From NCBI RefSeq assembly GCF_900112035.1, contig NZ_FOKC01000001.1, forward strand, positions 930,001 through 994,000: a stretch of DNA of 64,000 nt, written 5' to 3'. Below are positions 1 to 9,234 of the stretch, one piece after another. This DNA comes from Nocardioides alpinus. GTDB lineage: Bacteria > Actinomycetota > Actinomycetes > Propionibacteriales > Nocardioidaceae. A program made the position numbers and the translations under genes. Under the pieces are notes generated by a model. The model had not been told where the DNA came from, ran no database searches, and saw only the letters and a list, made by a program, of their open reading frames with translations. Position 1 is the first letter of the stretch; each line of letters starts with the position of its first letter.

Positions 1-111
1 CAGCGCGGGCCCACCGAGCTCGACGCGGACGAACGTCGGGGTGAGCCGCTCGACCGAGACCACCTCGACGTCGGCGAGCAGCATGGGCAGGGCGGATGCG
101 GTCACGGTCAT
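1..111 (-). CDS. Siderophore-interacting protein (FAD/NAD(P)H ferric-siderophore reductase), N-terminal fragment
   Basis: Only the first 37 codons lie in the window; the gene runs off the left edge. The start ATG (109-111) overlaps the TGA of the ATPase gene by 4 nt. The visible residues include VERLTPTFVRVELGG, which matches the first FAD-binding beta strands of the siderophore-interacting protein (ViuB-like) family. Family members reduce ferric siderophores in the cytoplasm to release iron. Being the last gene of a siderophore ABC operon agrees with this. The function rests on a short fragment plus context. Confidence 0.75.
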   Translation of the reverse strand, partial: MTVTASALPMLLADVEVVSVERLTPTFVRVELGGPAL

Positions 112-941
112 CGGTCCTCCTGGAGCAGTTGGTGCCGTCGGCCCACGGGGACCACCAGCGGGGTGTGCGAGACGGGGTCGTCGATCACGCGGTTGTCGAG
201 GCCGAAGACCGTACGGACGACGTCCTCGGTGACGACCTCGCGCGGCGTGCCCTCGGCCACGATCCGGCCGGTGTGCAGCGCGACGAGGTGGTCGGCGTAG
301 CGGGCGGAGAGGTTGAGGTCGTGCAGCACCATCACGATCGTCGTGCCGCGGCGCTCGTTGAGCTCGGCGAGCAGGTCGAGCATCTCGACCTGGTGCGCGA
401 CGTCGAGGTAGGTGGTCGGCTCGTCGAGCAGCAGCAGGTCGGTGCCCTGCGCGAGCGCCATCGCGATCCACACGCGCTGGCGCTGGCCGCCGGACAGCTC
501 GTCGACCACGCGGTCGGCGAGACCGAGGGTGTCGGTGAGGGCGAGGGCCTCGGCGACCGCCTGCTCGTCCTCACTCGTCCAGCGACCGAAGGCGCCGTGG
601 TGGGGATGACGACCACGACCGACGAGGTCGACGACGGTGACGCCTTCCGGGGCGACGGGGTTCTGCGGGAGGAGGCCGAGGGTGCGGGCGACCTGCTTGG
701 TCGGCATCCGGTGGATCGCCTCGCCGTCGAGGAGCACCGACCCCGAACGCGGCTTGAGCAACCGCGCCAGGCCGCGCAACAGCGTCGACTTCCCGCAGGC
801 GTTGGCGCCGACGATGACGGTGACCTTCCCGTGCGGCACCTGCAGGTCGAGATCGCGTACGACGGCGGTGTCGGTGTAGCCGAGCGTCAGGGCGCTCGCC
901 TCGAGCCGGGCCGTACGGGGATCGGTAGCGGTGGCGGTCAT
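108..941 (-). CDS. Iron-siderophore ABC transporter ATPase (FecE/FepC-like)
   Basis: 277 residues, a normal length for the family. Walker A is GANACGKSTLL, the ABC signature is LSGGQRQR and Walker B is LLLLDEPTT, followed by the H-loop region VLHDLNLSARYAD. This FecE/FepC pattern energises uptake of ferric siderophore through a FecCD permease pair on the cytoplasmic face. The ATG at 939-941 overlaps the upstream permease stop by 4 nt, and the 3' end overlaps the siderophore reductase start, so translation of the operon is coupled. A much longer open frame continues upstream to 1604 but it runs antisense-like through the permease gene and is not used. The exact siderophore cannot be read from the sequence. 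Confidence 0.93.
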   Translation of the reverse strand: MTATATDPRTARLEASALTLGYTDTAVVRDLDLQVPHGKVTVIVGANACGKSTLLRGLARLLKPRSGSVLLDGEAIHRMPTKQVARTLGLLPQNPVAPEGVTVVDLVGRGRHPHHGAFGRWTSEDEQAVAEALALTDTLGLADRVVDELSGGQRQRVWIAMALAQGTDLLLLDEPTTYLDVAHQVEMLDLLAELNERRGTTIVMVLHDLNLSARYADHLVALHTGRIVAEGTPREVVTEDVVRTVFGLDNRVIDDPVSHTPLVVPVGRRHQLLQEDR

Positions 942-2014
942 GCCGCCCTCCTTCCACGGTGTCCGTTGAGGGGGCCGCGGGCAAGCAGCCAGAGCAGGAA
1001 CGGCGCACCGAAGGCGCCGGTGACGACGCCCACGGGCAGGTTGAGGTCGGCGAAGGCGTAGGCCCCGGCGTAGTCGCCGACGAGGACGATCACCGCGCCG
1101 ACGAGACCGGCGGCGAGCAGCGTCGTACGTCCGCGGTTGAGGGCGCGCGCGATCGGGCCGGCCAAGAAGGCGACGAACGCGACGGGGCCGGCCGCGGCCA
1201 CCCCGACAGCGACGAGGAGGGTGCCGAGCAGCATCAGCAGGTCGGTCCGGCCGGTGCCGACGCCCAGTCCGCGCGCGGTGTCGTCGCCGAGCTCGGTGAC
1301 CCTGAGGGACCGTGCCGCCCAGGCCGTGGCGGGCAGGAGCACGGCGAGCACGGCGGCGAGGACGCCGATGGTCGACCAGGCGACGCCGTTGACGCTCCCC
1401 GTCAGCCAGCGCAGCACCAGCTGGACGTCCCACTCGTCGACGCGGGTGAAGACGTACTGGATCACCGACTGCATGGCGGCGGCAAGCCCGATGCCGGCGA
1501 GGATCAACCGGAACCCGCCGTGGTCGCCGGCGATCGAGCGGACGGCGAGGGCGACGGCGAGCGCACCGCCGACCGCGGCGAGCGAGACCGACCAGCCGGT
1601 CCAACCGGCCAGCGCGACCGCGGACACCGCCGCGGCGCTCGCGCCGAGGCTCACGCCGACGATGTCGGGGCTGGCGAGCGGGTTGCGGAGCGTGGTCTGG
1701 AAGATCGCGCCGCCGATGCCGAAGGCGATGCCGACGAGCACGGCGAGCACCGCGCGCGGCAGCTTGGACTCCATCACGATGTAGGTCGCGCCGGGGATCT
1801 GCTCGCCGCCGAGGATGCGGAAGAAGTCAGGGATGGTGACGGTGTAGTCGCCGAGCAGCACGCGGGCGGCGAAGGCGGCGACCACGGCGAGGACGAGCCC
1901 GGCGACGAGCCGGCGGTGGTGCCGGATCGGCGCCCGACGGGCCCGGCGTACGACGTCCCCGGCCTCGCGGGCGGCGGGCTCGGTCGCGGAGCGCCGGTCG
2001 AGGATCTGCGTCAC
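938..2014 (-). CDS. FecCD-family siderophore ABC permease, second subunit
   Basis: 358 residues beginning at GTG (2012-2014) that overlaps the previous gene's TGA. After a charged N-terminus of about 35 residues there are many hydrophobic segments. The family motif SKLPRAVLAVLVG is followed by FQTTLRNPLASPDIVGVSLGA, the conserved cytoplasmic loop contacting the ATPase. BtuC/FecCD proteins form a heterodimer or homodimer with about ten helices each; here the two neighbouring permeases probably form a heterodimer. Fourth gene promoter-proximal order: binding protein, permease, permease, ATPase, reductase. Confidence 0.93.
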   Translation of the reverse strand: MTQILDRRSATEPAAREAGDVVRRARRAPIRHHRRLVAGLVLAVVAAFAARVLLGDYTVTIPDFFRILGGEQIPGATYIVMESKLPRAVLAVLVGIAFGIGGAIFQTTLRNPLASPDIVGVSLGASAAAVSAVALAGWTGWSVSLAAVGGALAVALAVRSIAGDHGGFRLILAGIGLAAAMQSVIQYVFTRVDEWDVQLVLRWLTGSVNGVAWSTIGVLAAVLAVLLPATAWAARSLRVTELGDDTARGLGVGTGRTDLLMLLGTLLVAVGVAAAGPVAFVAFLAGPIARALNRGRTTLLAAGLVGAVIVLVGDYAGAYAFADLNLPVGVVTGAFGAPFLLWLLARGPLNGHRGRRAA

Positions 2015-3045
2015 AGGGCCCTCCCGGTGCGGCGGACCAGGACGATGAAGACCGGCACACCCACGGCGGCGGCCATGATCCCGACCTGCACCTCCGAGGG
2101 CGGCAGGACGATGCGCCCGATCGTGTCGGCGACGACGATCAGTGCGGCACCGCCGAGCATCGAGAAGGGCAGCACGCGGGCGTAGTCGGGCCCGACGAGG
2201 GTGCGTACGACGTGGGGCACGACGAGGCCGACGAAGGCGATCGGGCCGGCCAGGGCGGTCGCGGTCCCGGCGAGCAGCACGATGGCGAGCGCGATGACGA
2301 GGCGGTCACGCGTCGTACGACGTCCCAGGCCGCGAGCCAGGTCCTCGCCGAGCGCGAGGGTGTTGAGGAGTCGCGCGCCGGCGAGGGCAAGCACTGCGCC
2401 GACGACGAGGAACGGCAGACCGGCGAGCAGCACGTCGAAGCCGCGCCCGCCGATCGTGCCGACCTGCCAGAAGCGGAAGGACTCCATGGTCTTGCGGTCG
2501 GCGAGCAGGAGGCCGGTGGTCCAGCTCGCGAGGCCGGCGCTGAGCGCGGCGCCGGTGATGGCCAGCTTCATCGGGGTCGCACCGTCACGGCCGAGCGAGG
2601 CGATGGCGTGGACCAGCAGGGCGGCCGCGGCCGCCCCGACGAAGGCCAGTGGCAGGAACTGGCCCATGGCACTGGCACCGAAGACCGTCATCCCGATGAC
2701 CATCGCGAAGGTCGCGCCCGCGTTGACGCCGAGGATGCCCGGGTCGGCCAGCGGGTTGCGGGTCAACCCCTGCATGAGTGCACCGGCCAGGCCGAGGGCC
2801 GCGCCGACCGCGAAGCCGAGCATCGTGCGCTCGAAGCGCACCTCGACGATCGGGTGCAGCGGGTGGGTGGAGTCCCAGACGGCCTCGACCGGCACCCACC
2901 GCGCGCCGACGAGCAGCGAGAGGACGCCCGCACCGACCAGCACCGCGATGGCGATCGCGGCGCTGGTCGGCGTTGCGAACCGGCTCCTCGAGCCTCCCCC
3001 CAGGGGGCGCGAGGTGTCCGGCCGCGTCTGGACGAGGGCTGCCAT
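2011..3045 (-). CDS. FecCD-family siderophore ABC permease, first subunit
   Basis: 344 residues from ATG 3043-3045, which overlaps the binding-protein TGA by one base (TGATG). Motifs typical of FecCD permeases are seen: VRFERTMLGFAVG, then MQGLTRNPLADPGILGVNAG in the conserved loop. The C-terminal part contains GPIAFVGLVVPHVVR, a strong family signature. An upstream in-frame extension to 3585 runs antisense to the binding-protein gene and lacks a sensible N-terminus, so the ATG at 3045 is preferred. Pairs with the neighbouring permease in the membrane. Confidence 0.93.
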   Translation of the reverse strand: MAALVQTRPDTSRPLGGGSRSRFATPTSAAIAIAVLVGAGVLSLLVGARWVPVEAVWDSTHPLHPIVEVRFERTMLGFAVGAALGLAGALMQGLTRNPLADPGILGVNAGATFAMVIGMTVFGASAMGQFLPLAFVGAAAAALLVHAIASLGRDGATPMKLAITGAALSAGLASWTTGLLLADRKTMESFRFWQVGTIGGRGFDVLLAGLPFLVVGAVLALAGARLLNTLALGEDLARGLGRRTTRDRLVIALAIVLLAGTATALAGPIAFVGLVVPHVVRTLVGPDYARVLPFSMLGGAALIVVADTIGRIVLPPSEVQVGIMAAAVGVPVFIVLVRRTGRAL

Positions 3046-4094
3046 CAGGCGCGTTCGATGGCCTTCACGACCTCGGGCAGGAAGTCGCTGACGATGACCG
3101 GGATCGACAGCGGCGTCGGGTTGGTCGACGCCATGGCGTTCTGCTTGTCGGTCTCGGCATACCAGTGGCCACCGGCGATCGCCGGGATCTTGCCGAGCAG
3201 CTTGTCGCTCGAGATCGTCTCGACCGCGTCCGGGGAGTCGACCCAGGTGACGAAGACGTCGGAGTCGAGGTCGGCGGCCCGCTCGGCCGACACCATGCCG
3301 TAGAACTCGCCGGGCTTGATCGCCTCGGCCACGGCCGGGGCGTCGACCATGCCGAAGTCGCGCAGGATCGCGACCCGCGGGTCCTCGGGGGCGTACATGC
3401 CGATCGTCGACAGGTCGGTCGCGGCGAGGTAGCCATAGATCAGCTCGGCGCCCTGGAGCTCGGGGTTGTCGGCCTTGGCCTGCTCGATGGTGGCCTCGGT
3501 GTCGGCGGCGACCTCGTCGGCGATCGCCGTACGGCCCAGCGCCTGGCCGACCATCTCGAGCGAGGTCTGCCAGTCGGTGGTCCACGGCGCCTCGGGATAG
3601 GCGACGACCGGCGCGATCTTCGAGAGCTTGGCGTACTCCGCCTCGGTGATGCCGGAATTGGTCGCGAGGATCAGGTCGGGGGCGAGCTCGGCCACCTCGT
3701 CGATCGGGGCGCCGTCCGCGTCGTCGTAGCGCACGGGCGCCTCGGCGCCGGCCTCCTCGACGGCAGCGTCGAACCAGTCGGTCGAGCCGCCGTCGTTGCC
3801 GCCCCAGGTGATCTTGGTGGCACCGACCGGCACCACGCCGAGCGCGAGGGCGTGGTCGTGGTCGGTCCAGCCGAGGGTCGCCACGCGCGTGGGCTCGGAC
3901 TCGATGGTCGTCTCACCGAGGGCGTGCTCGATGGTGACCGGGAAAGCGTCGGCGTCGGCCGTCGTGGTGGCCGTCGGCTCGGCGGCCGAGTCGGTGGTGC
4001 TGGTGGACCCGGTGCTGCAGCCGGCGAGGGCGGCGACCAGGAGGGTGGCCGCAGCCAGCTTGATACCGGTGGGCGCGGCGAGGGTTCGGTTCAT
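3045..4094 (-). CDS. Iron-siderophore substrate-binding lipoprotein
   Basis: 349 residues. The signal peptide ends in a lipobox LVAALAGC (Cys about residue 26), so the protein is anchored outside the membrane. A Thr/Ser/Ala-rich linker follows, then a class III periplasmic-binding fold: PTRVATLGWTDHDHALALG near residue 70 and APDLILATNSGI near 145 are characteristic of FhuD/FepB-type ferric-siderophore receptors. First gene of the uptake operon, with an iron box 40 nt upstream. It would capture the ferric complex and hand it to the FecCD pair. Substrate chemistry is not decidable here. Confidence 0.92.
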   Translation of the reverse strand: MNRTLAAPTGIKLAAATLLVAALAGCSTGSTSTTDSAAEPTATTTADADAFPVTIEHALGETTIESEPTRVATLGWTDHDHALALGVVPVGATKITWGGNDGGSTDWFDAAVEEAGAEAPVRYDDADGAPIDEVAELAPDLILATNSGITEAEYAKLSKIAPVVAYPEAPWTTDWQTSLEMVGQALGRTAIADEVAADTEATIEQAKADNPELQGAELIYGYLAATDLSTIGMYAPEDPRVAILRDFGMVDAPAVAEAIKPGEFYGMVSAERAADLDSDVFVTWVDSPDAVETISSDKLLGKIPAIAGGHWYAETDKQNAMASTNPTPLSIPVIVSDFLPEVVKAIERA

Positions 4095-4133
4095 CAGAAC
4101 TCCGTGGACAGAGGGTGGTGAGGGTGACCTAAC

Positions 4134-4152
4134 TTAGGAAAGCCTAACCACA
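4134..4152 (-). promoter_or_regulatory. IdeR/DtxR-type iron box upstream of the siderophore operon
   Basis: Read on the minus strand this is TGTGGTTAGGCTTTCCTAA, which matches 15 of 19 positions of the IdeR consensus TTAGGTTAGGCTAACCTAA. It lies about 40 nt upstream of the binding-protein ATG. A further TTAGGTCA half-site adjoins on the gene-proximal side. Family knowledge: Fe(II)-loaded IdeR/DtxR represses siderophore uptake at such sites, so the operon is inferred to be induced by iron starvation. Confidence 0.8.
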
Positions 4153-4212
4153 CTTGTCCGGATTAACGCAACGAGGGTGTGCGTTAATCCGCGATACGGA
4201 CGCCGGAGCCGC

Positions 4213-4788
4213 TCAGATGGGCGTGCGGTGGAAGCCCTGGAAGGACCGGCTCGGGGTCGGGCCGCGCTGGCCCTGGTAGCGCGAGCCGTACTTGGCGGAG
4301 CCGTAGGGGTGCTCGCTCGGCGAGGAGAGCCGGAAGAAGCAGAACTGGCCGATCTTCATGCCCGGGTAGAGCTTGATCGGCAGGGTCGCGACGTTGGCGA
4401 GCTCGAGGGTCACGTGCCCGGAGAACCCGGGGTCCACGAACCCGGCGGTCGCGTGCGTCAGCAGCCCGAGCCGACCCAGGGACGACTTGCCCTCGACGCG
4501 CGCAGCGACGTCGTCGGGAAGCGTGATCACCTCGTACGTCGACCCCAGCACGAACTCGCCCGGGTGCAGGATGAAGGGCTCGTCGCCCTCCGGCTCGACC
4601 TCGCGGGTCAGCTCGGACTGGTCGGCCGCGGGGTCGATGTGCGGGTAGCGGTGGTTCTCGAAGACCCGGAAGTACCGGTCGAGCCGCACGTCGATGCTGG
4701 ACGGCTGCATCATCTGCGGATCCCACGGATCGAGGGCGATCCGGCCGAGGTCGATCTCGTGGGCGATGTCGCGGTCGGATAGCAGCAC
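4213..4788 (-). CDS. dcd: dCTP deaminase (likely bifunctional dCTP deaminase/dUTPase)
   Basis: 191 residues, the usual length. MLLSDRDI at the N-terminus, then [12 protein letters not shown], the active-site strand [17 protein letters not shown] (about 107-123) and [14 protein letters not shown] with the catalytic glutamate. These are hallmarks of the trimeric Dcd family. The enzyme deaminates dCTP; actinobacterial members generally also hydrolyse dUTP, giving dUMP for thymidylate synthesis. The bifunctionality is inferred from taxonomy and not shown by a unique residue here. It stands alone, divergent from the SGNH hydrolase remnant. Confidence 0.95.
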   Translation of the reverse strand: MLLSDRDIAHEIDLGRIALDPWDPQMMQPSSIDVRLDRYFRVFENHRYPHIDPAADQSELTREVEPEGDEPFILHPGEFVLGSTYEVITLPDDVAARVEGKSSLGRLGLLTHATAGFVDPGFSGHVTLELANVATLPIKLYPGMKIGQFCFFRLSSPSEHPYGSAKYGSRYQGQRGPTPSRSFQGFHRTPI

Positions 4789-4844
4789 GGCGCCAACCTA
4801 GCCGTCGTTTTCCACGCTGGGGAGGCGGTGACCACAATGGCTCC

Positions 4845-5605
4845 GTGACCTTCCACCGTTACGTCGCCCTGGGCGACTCCTTCACCGAGGGCGTCGGCGA
4901 CCCCGACCCGACGCGCCCCAACGGCCTGCGCGGCTGGGCCGACCGCGTCGCCGACGTGCTCGCCCAGCAGACCGACGACTTCGGCTACGCCAACCTCGCC
5001 ATCCGCGGCCGCAAGCTCGCCCCCATCGTCGCCGAGCAGGTCGAGGCCGCCGTCGCGCTCGAGCCGGACCTCATCACGATCCACGGCGGCGGCAACGACG
5101 TGCTCCGCCCCCGCGTCGACCTCGACGCCCTCGCCCGGACGTACGACGACGCCATCGCGCGCCTGTCCACCACCGGCGCCCGGGTCGTGATGTTCACCAT
5201 CTTCGACCCCGGCGGCAAGGGGATCTACGGGCCGTGCGCGGCCGCATGGCCATCTTCAACGAGTGGGTCCGCGAGATCGCCGACCGGCACGACGCGACGA
5301 TCGTCGACATGTGGCGGATGCGCGACATCGAGATCGCCGGCGTCATGGACACCGACCGGATGCACCTCAACAGCGACGGGCACACCCACATGGCCCACGC
5401 CGTCCTCGAGGCGATCGGCGTCGAGCACAGCCTCGAACCGGTCACCGTCCCGCCGCTGCCGCTGCTCCCCCGCCGCGAGCAGTGGGCCGCCAACGCTCGG
5501 TGGACCCGCCAGTTCCTCGTGCCGTGGGTGCACCGCCGCGTCACCGGGCGCTCCTCGGGGGACACTGTCTCCCCGAAGCGACCCGGCCTCTCGAGCGTCA
5601 GGTAG
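4845..5605 (+). pseudogene. SGNH/GDSL hydrolase split by a one-base frameshift near 5234
   Basis: The first frame starts at GTG 4845 with VALGDSFTEGVGD (nucleophile Ser block) and continues with IHGGGNDVLRP (block III Asn). At about 5234 coding shifts to another frame that reads RGRMAIFNEW, then MDTDRMHLNSDGH with the catalytic Asp-x-x-His, and stops at 5605. Inserting one base after the CCG at 5232-5234 restores a continuous ~254-residue protein reading GPLRGRMAIFNEW. So all catalytic blocks are present but divided. Either the gene is recently broken or the base is missing from the assembly. Without the fix, the first frame would run to 5822 through the tRNA, which argues it is not the native end. 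Confidence 0.8.
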
Positions 5606-5646
5606 CACCGGTCGTATACCATCGCGACGCCGTTCACGGACGGCAT

Positions 5647-5722
5647 GCGGATGTAGCTCAGCTGGTAGAGCGCGACCTTCCCAAGGTCGATGTCGCGAGT
5701 TCGAATCTCGTCATCCGCTCCA
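5647..5722 (+). tRNA. tRNA-Gly(CCC)
   Basis: A full cloverleaf can be drawn: acceptor GCGGATG pairs with CATCCGC, D-arm contains AGCTCAGCTGGTAGAGC, the anticodon stem CGACC/GGTCG encloses loop TTCCCAA (anticodon CCC), and the T-arm has GTTCGAAT. The discriminator is T and CCA is encoded (5720-5722). The accessory island begins less than 400 nt downstream, so this tRNA is a possible integration landmark, though I found no second copy of its 3' end at the far side. Confidence 0.97.
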
Positions 5723-5894
5723 AGTGGTACTTGCGAAACCCAGCCGCCATAGTTACGAAACTGTCGGCTGGAACGTGACGTGTGCCTTCGCCGCCCCGAC
5801 CGATGTGTCTGCGGCCTCTTAGGAGCGGTCTGACAGAACTCGGCGTCAACGACCAGGGTCGATCTTCGCTCGGCTGATCGATTTCGGGCGCGTC

Positions 5895-5930
5895 TCTGCC
5901 CCGTACCGGCGACCGCTGGTACGGGGCAGA
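5895..5930. terminator. Strong hairpin downstream of tRNA-Gly, possible terminator
   Basis: A perfect 13-bp stem (TCTGCCCCGTACC against GGTACGGGGCAGA) with a 10-nt loop, followed by TGTTTCTC. It lies between the tRNA and the 3' end of the transposase. The rest of 5723-6016 shows no credible gene, only a repeated AGTTGACAGG at about 5941-5950 and 6006-6015. Confidence 0.55.
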
Positions 5931-6016
5931 TGTTTCTCAGAAGTTGACAGGCCGTCGGCATGAAGCGCGAGGTGCAGACGGTCGGGCCCGAGAATTTCTT
6001 TGATAGTTGACAGGAC

Positions 6017-7885
6017 TCAGGCTGCCAGTGGCGGACTTCCGCCTGTCTCCCAGTCCGGACGCTTGCTGCGCCAAGAAATCCACGAGGGCGGGCCGGTGAA
6101 CTCCCCCTTGACCGGCTTCGTCTTCGGCTCGCTCGGCAACGGCATACCTGCCTTGTAGAAAGACCGGATCTTGCGGACGTTGGTCGCTACGAGTCCAACA
6201 ACTGCGACGAGGGCGTTGGCGGCGAACCCACGAACTCGGCGGTTCTCCTTCATGGCGAGTTGCTCGTGCTTGCCATCCTTGGTGTAGCCGTTGTAGCCCT
6301 CGACCATCGACCGCGCCGGACGATATCGGTCGTCCCACTCCTGGGAGCCGTGCTGGAGGTCCTGGACCAACTTCTCGTATGGGCCGACGTCTTTGCTTTC
6401 AATTTTGACGGTGCCTTGCGAGCAGAGGTCGCCTCGGTGCTCCGGTGCGTCATGTGCAACGACGTACTCCTTCGAGGCCGGGGCGGGACCGATGCGCAAG
6501 GGACCGTCCGGACGGACGGGGCAGGAGACGGTCGCTCGGGTGCCGAGGGCAGGGCAGGCGTAGCGGTTCTTGTCGTGTCGCTTCGCGAGGAAGAACGAAC
6601 GCTGGCGGATGCGCTTCTGGTACGACTTCCAGTCGTTGTCCTGGTTGAAGGTCTTCTTGGCATCGATGAGGTGCTGGGGCATGTTGGGGCTGTAGAAGTT
6701 GCCCTCGACGAGGATGGAGCCGCGGACAGTGGCCATCACACCGAGTTGGTCCTTCTTGTAGTCGCCGATGAGGCGGTAGCCGAGCGCCTCGATGGGGCGG
6801 TTGAAGTCCTCCGCAAGACACTGGCCGAAGTAGCCTCGGTCGGTGACCATGTCGCCAGCCGGGTGACCTCGTTCGACGATGGAGCGGCATATCGCCGTCG
6901 CGTTCTCGCCGGACCGCTTGTTGGGGGTGTCCATCGACGCCGCCACCGCCAGCACGGGGAAGGGTCCTGGGTTGTACGGGTCGGGCGTCGCGACGGCGAG
7001 GTGCATTGCGTAGGCCCAGACCTGGGTGTCGTCGTGGCGGTTGTACCAGCCCGCATACCACTCAGGGCTCATACTGTCGGTCGGCTTGACCTTCTTATCG
7101 TTGGTCGGGTTCCCGCGCTTGCCCCACACTTCGATGGGCGTTGCGTCCAGCGAGATGTGACCGGTCCAGGCGGCGCGAGTCTCTTCATCGAGCAACTGCA
7201 CGGTTGCCTCCAGGAGGCGGTTCATGACCCAGCGCAGTCGCGCCATCTTCACTTCACTCGCGTCAGGGTCGAGACGTTGCTGAAGTGCGTCGACCTCGCT
7301 GCGCCTCATGCGGGTACCGCCCGCGAGGGTGGGAAACGGGTCGCAGACTGCGGTGAACCGCTTCCACGCACGTCGAACGCGGTGCATCACAGCGACGTCG
7401 CTGGCTCCCTTGCCCTGTGTCGGGATGCCGAGCAGGCGCTTGCTCACCGGAGCGAGTCGGTGCTGCACCAGGTCGGTGACAGAGGCCAACTGGGGCGCCT
7501 CCCCCAGCATCTGGAGCACGTAAGTGCAGACCAGGATGAGTTGGTCGCGGTTGTCGAACCCACTGTCGGGCTCCACGTCGCCCGCTACCCCGACCCGGCC
7601 GTTGTCGCTGTCGCTGCGGCTTGCGTAGACGGCGGGCCGCCCACCGGGTCCCTTGCGTTCGAGCGTGTGCCAGTAGCCCAGTTTCGGCAGCACGGCACTC
7701 CCCCTGACGAGGTCGACAGCACCCTCGACCAGTTGGTGGTCGATGAAGCCGCGGTGGTCGCTGCCGTCGTCTCGTCCTTGGACGTTGAGCCGTTGACGAG
7801 TCTGTCGGCGCTTGTTCTCGGACCAGTCGGCCATCAGAATCGGCGCAACCTGCGGCTCGCCCTCCCAGCCGAGGACGTGGCTCAT
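6017..7885 (-). CDS. DDE-type transposase
   Basis: 622 residues from ATG 7883-7885, which overlaps the recombinase stop (ATGA). Candidate catalytic acids sit in HISLDATPIEVWG (first Asp), GDMVTDRGYFGQ (second Asp) and ARSMVEGYNGYTKDG (Glu), with the spacing of a DDE/RNase H-like transposase (IS4/IS1182-like layout). A Cys/His-poor middle and a basic C-terminus (RKIRSFYKAG) follow. A 16-codon upstream extension exists but would overlap the recombinase further; the overlapping ATG is more natural. The precise IS family is not assigned. Lower G/C bias than the core genes indicates transfer. Confidence 0.8.
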   Translation of the reverse strand: MSHVLGWEGEPQVAPILMADWSENKRRQTRQRLNVQGRDDGSDHRGFIDHQLVEGAVDLVRGSAVLPKLGYWHTLERKGPGGRPAVYASRSDSDNGRVGVAGDVEPDSGFDNRDQLILVCTYVLQMLGEAPQLASVTDLVQHRLAPVSKRLLGIPTQGKGASDVAVMHRVRRAWKRFTAVCDPFPTLAGGTRMRRSEVDALQQRLDPDASEVKMARLRWVMNRLLEATVQLLDEETRAAWTGHISLDATPIEVWGKRGNPTNDKKVKPTDSMSPEWYAGWYNRHDDTQVWAYAMHLAVATPDPYNPGPFPVLAVAASMDTPNKRSGENATAICRSIVERGHPAGDMVTDRGYFGQCLAEDFNRPIEALGYRLIGDYKKDQLGVMATVRGSILVEGNFYSPNMPQHLIDAKKTFNQDNDWKSYQKRIRQRSFFLAKRHDKNRYACPALGTRATVSCPVRPDGPLRIGPAPASKEYVVAHDAPEHRGDLCSQGTVKIESKDVGPYEKLVQDLQHGSQEWDDRYRPARSMVEGYNGYTKDGKHEQLAMKENRRVRGFAANALVAVVGLVATNVRKIRSFYKAGMPLPSEPKTKPVKGEFTGPPSWISWRSKRPDWETGGSPPLAA

Positions 7886-9234
7886 TCGTCGTCCACCGGT
7901 CGGAGCGGGCGCCCGCTGTGCGACGCGCGGCAACCCTCGGTTCGCGCGCGCATCGTCAGCGCCGAGCGAGCCGTCCGCGCCTCCATCGGCGGGACGTAGT
8001 CGTAGAACCGACCCAGCGCACCGAGCGTCTCAATCCCAGCGGCGTCCATCAGCGCTTGTACCGGGGTCTGTGCGGAGAGGTGGGTGACAATCCAGGTGGC
8101 ACGCAACCGCTGCACGTTGACGGGGAACGGCTTGTTCGGCGCCTTGTGCAGCATGTCCGAGAGCACCTTCGATGTCCGGACCTTCCGCGTCGGTCGGAAC
8201 AGGAACATGTCGGGCTTCCAAGCGGCACGTGCGATGTCAGCGATGACGGACTCCCACTCGGCGAGGACCGGAACCGTCCGGGGCTTGTCACCAGCCACTT
8301 CGACGAGGACGCCTTCGTCGTCCACGCTCACGTGCGAGGCGTTGATGCGCAGCGCTTCTCCATTGCGGAGTCCCGCACCGACGCAGAGGGCGAGGAGCAG
8401 GTTGAAGTCGACCCGGTTGGCATCGCTCGCCTGGTAGTCCACCCACGCGCGGAGTACCTGAACTTCGTTGTCGCTGTAGGGCGTCGAACCGTCCGCGCCG
8501 CGGAAGCCCGGCATCCTGGCGCTCGGCTGGAGGTGTCCGATGTTGGCATCGGCTACACGCAGCAGGCGCGACCTGTAGGTGCCGATGGTGGCATCGGTCA
8601 TAGCAGTGGTCGCGTTGAGGTGGTTGCCGTAGGCGACGATGATGTCGCGCCGCAGCAGCACTGTCGGGTCCAGCGGTAGCCCGGTGATGTGGGTCTGGTG
8701 GTCGAAGTAGCGGGCCACCACAATCATCAACTGGCTTGCCTCGTAGGCCGACGCGTCTTCGCATCGCTTGACGACATCGCGGGTGACATCCGCGATGGGC
8801 GCCCAGCGGGCAGCCGTCATCCCCTTCGGGACGTAGTTCTCGCGTACGCGCGTCACAGTTTCCTCGGCGGACGAGTCGATGGTGGAACCCGAGAGGAGTG
8901 GGAGGGAGCGGGCCGGGTCAGGCTCGTGCGGAACCACGGAGAGGCTGGGACGCAACATCCGTGGGTTCGTTAGCGCGTCCGAGGTGACCCGATGCGATTC
9001 GAGGCCGCGCGCTTCCGGACGGCGCGACTGGTGAAGGTCGTGAACTGTCGCTTGACTCAGGAGGCCGGAGGGCCCGCTGGCGTGGACCTGCGTGTCCGCG
9101 CCAGACCAGGCATCCCCGGCTAACGGGCTGCGGGGAGCGGATACGTGGCCGCGGACCGAAGCACCGTCACTGAGGCGGTCAGGGCGGCGCGCGGTGGCGC
9201 CGCGCAACAGGGCGCGCTGGGCAATGTGGCTCAC
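7882..9234 (-). CDS. Tyrosine-type site-specific recombinase/integrase
   Basis: 450 residues from GTG 9232-9234. The catalytic half shows GAGLRNGEALRI (box I Arg), a following beta region, QRLRATWIVTHL (box II; the usual first His is Gln here while the Arg is kept), GIETLGALGRFYDYV with the presumed nucleophile Tyr. A SAM-like core-binding region lies at about 140-230. The first ~90 residues have no recognisable domain; an internal ATG at 8956-8958 would give a 358-residue protein of more typical integrase length but has no visible ribosome site. The gene is coupled to the transposase downstream. Confidence 0.78.
   Translation of the reverse strand: MSHIAQRALLRGATARRPDRLSDGASVRGHVSAPRSPLAGDAWSGADTQVHASGPSGLLSQATVHDLHQSRRPEARGLESHRVTSDALTNPRMLRPSLSVVPHEPDPARSLPLLSGSTIDSSAEETVTRVRENYVPKGMTAARWAPIADVTRDVVKRCEDASAYEASQLMIVVARYFDHQTHITGLPLDPTVLLRRDIIVAYGNHLNATTAMTDATIGTYRSRLLRVADANIGHLQPSARMPGFRGADGSTPYSDNEVQVLRAWVDYQASDANRVDFNLLLALCVGAGLRNGEALRINASHVSVDDEGVLVEVAGDKPRTVPVLAEWESVIADIARAAWKPDMFLFRPTRKVRTSKVLSDMLHKAPNKPFPVNVQRLRATWIVTHLSAQTPVQALMDAAGIETLGALGRFYDYVPPMEARTARSALTMRARTEGCRASHSGRPLRPVDDE

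Noticed and set aside
959..2185. Long plus-strand frame opposite the FecCD genes, and many similar frames throughout
   Set aside because: Codon-bias shadows of high-GC genes: Arg/Gly/Asp-rich, no domain, no ribosome site, fully overlapped by a recognised gene.
5194..5961. Minus-strand open frame across the tRNA
   Set aside because: It is the antisense reading of tRNA-Gly and the SGNH gene; such frames are a well-known artefact.
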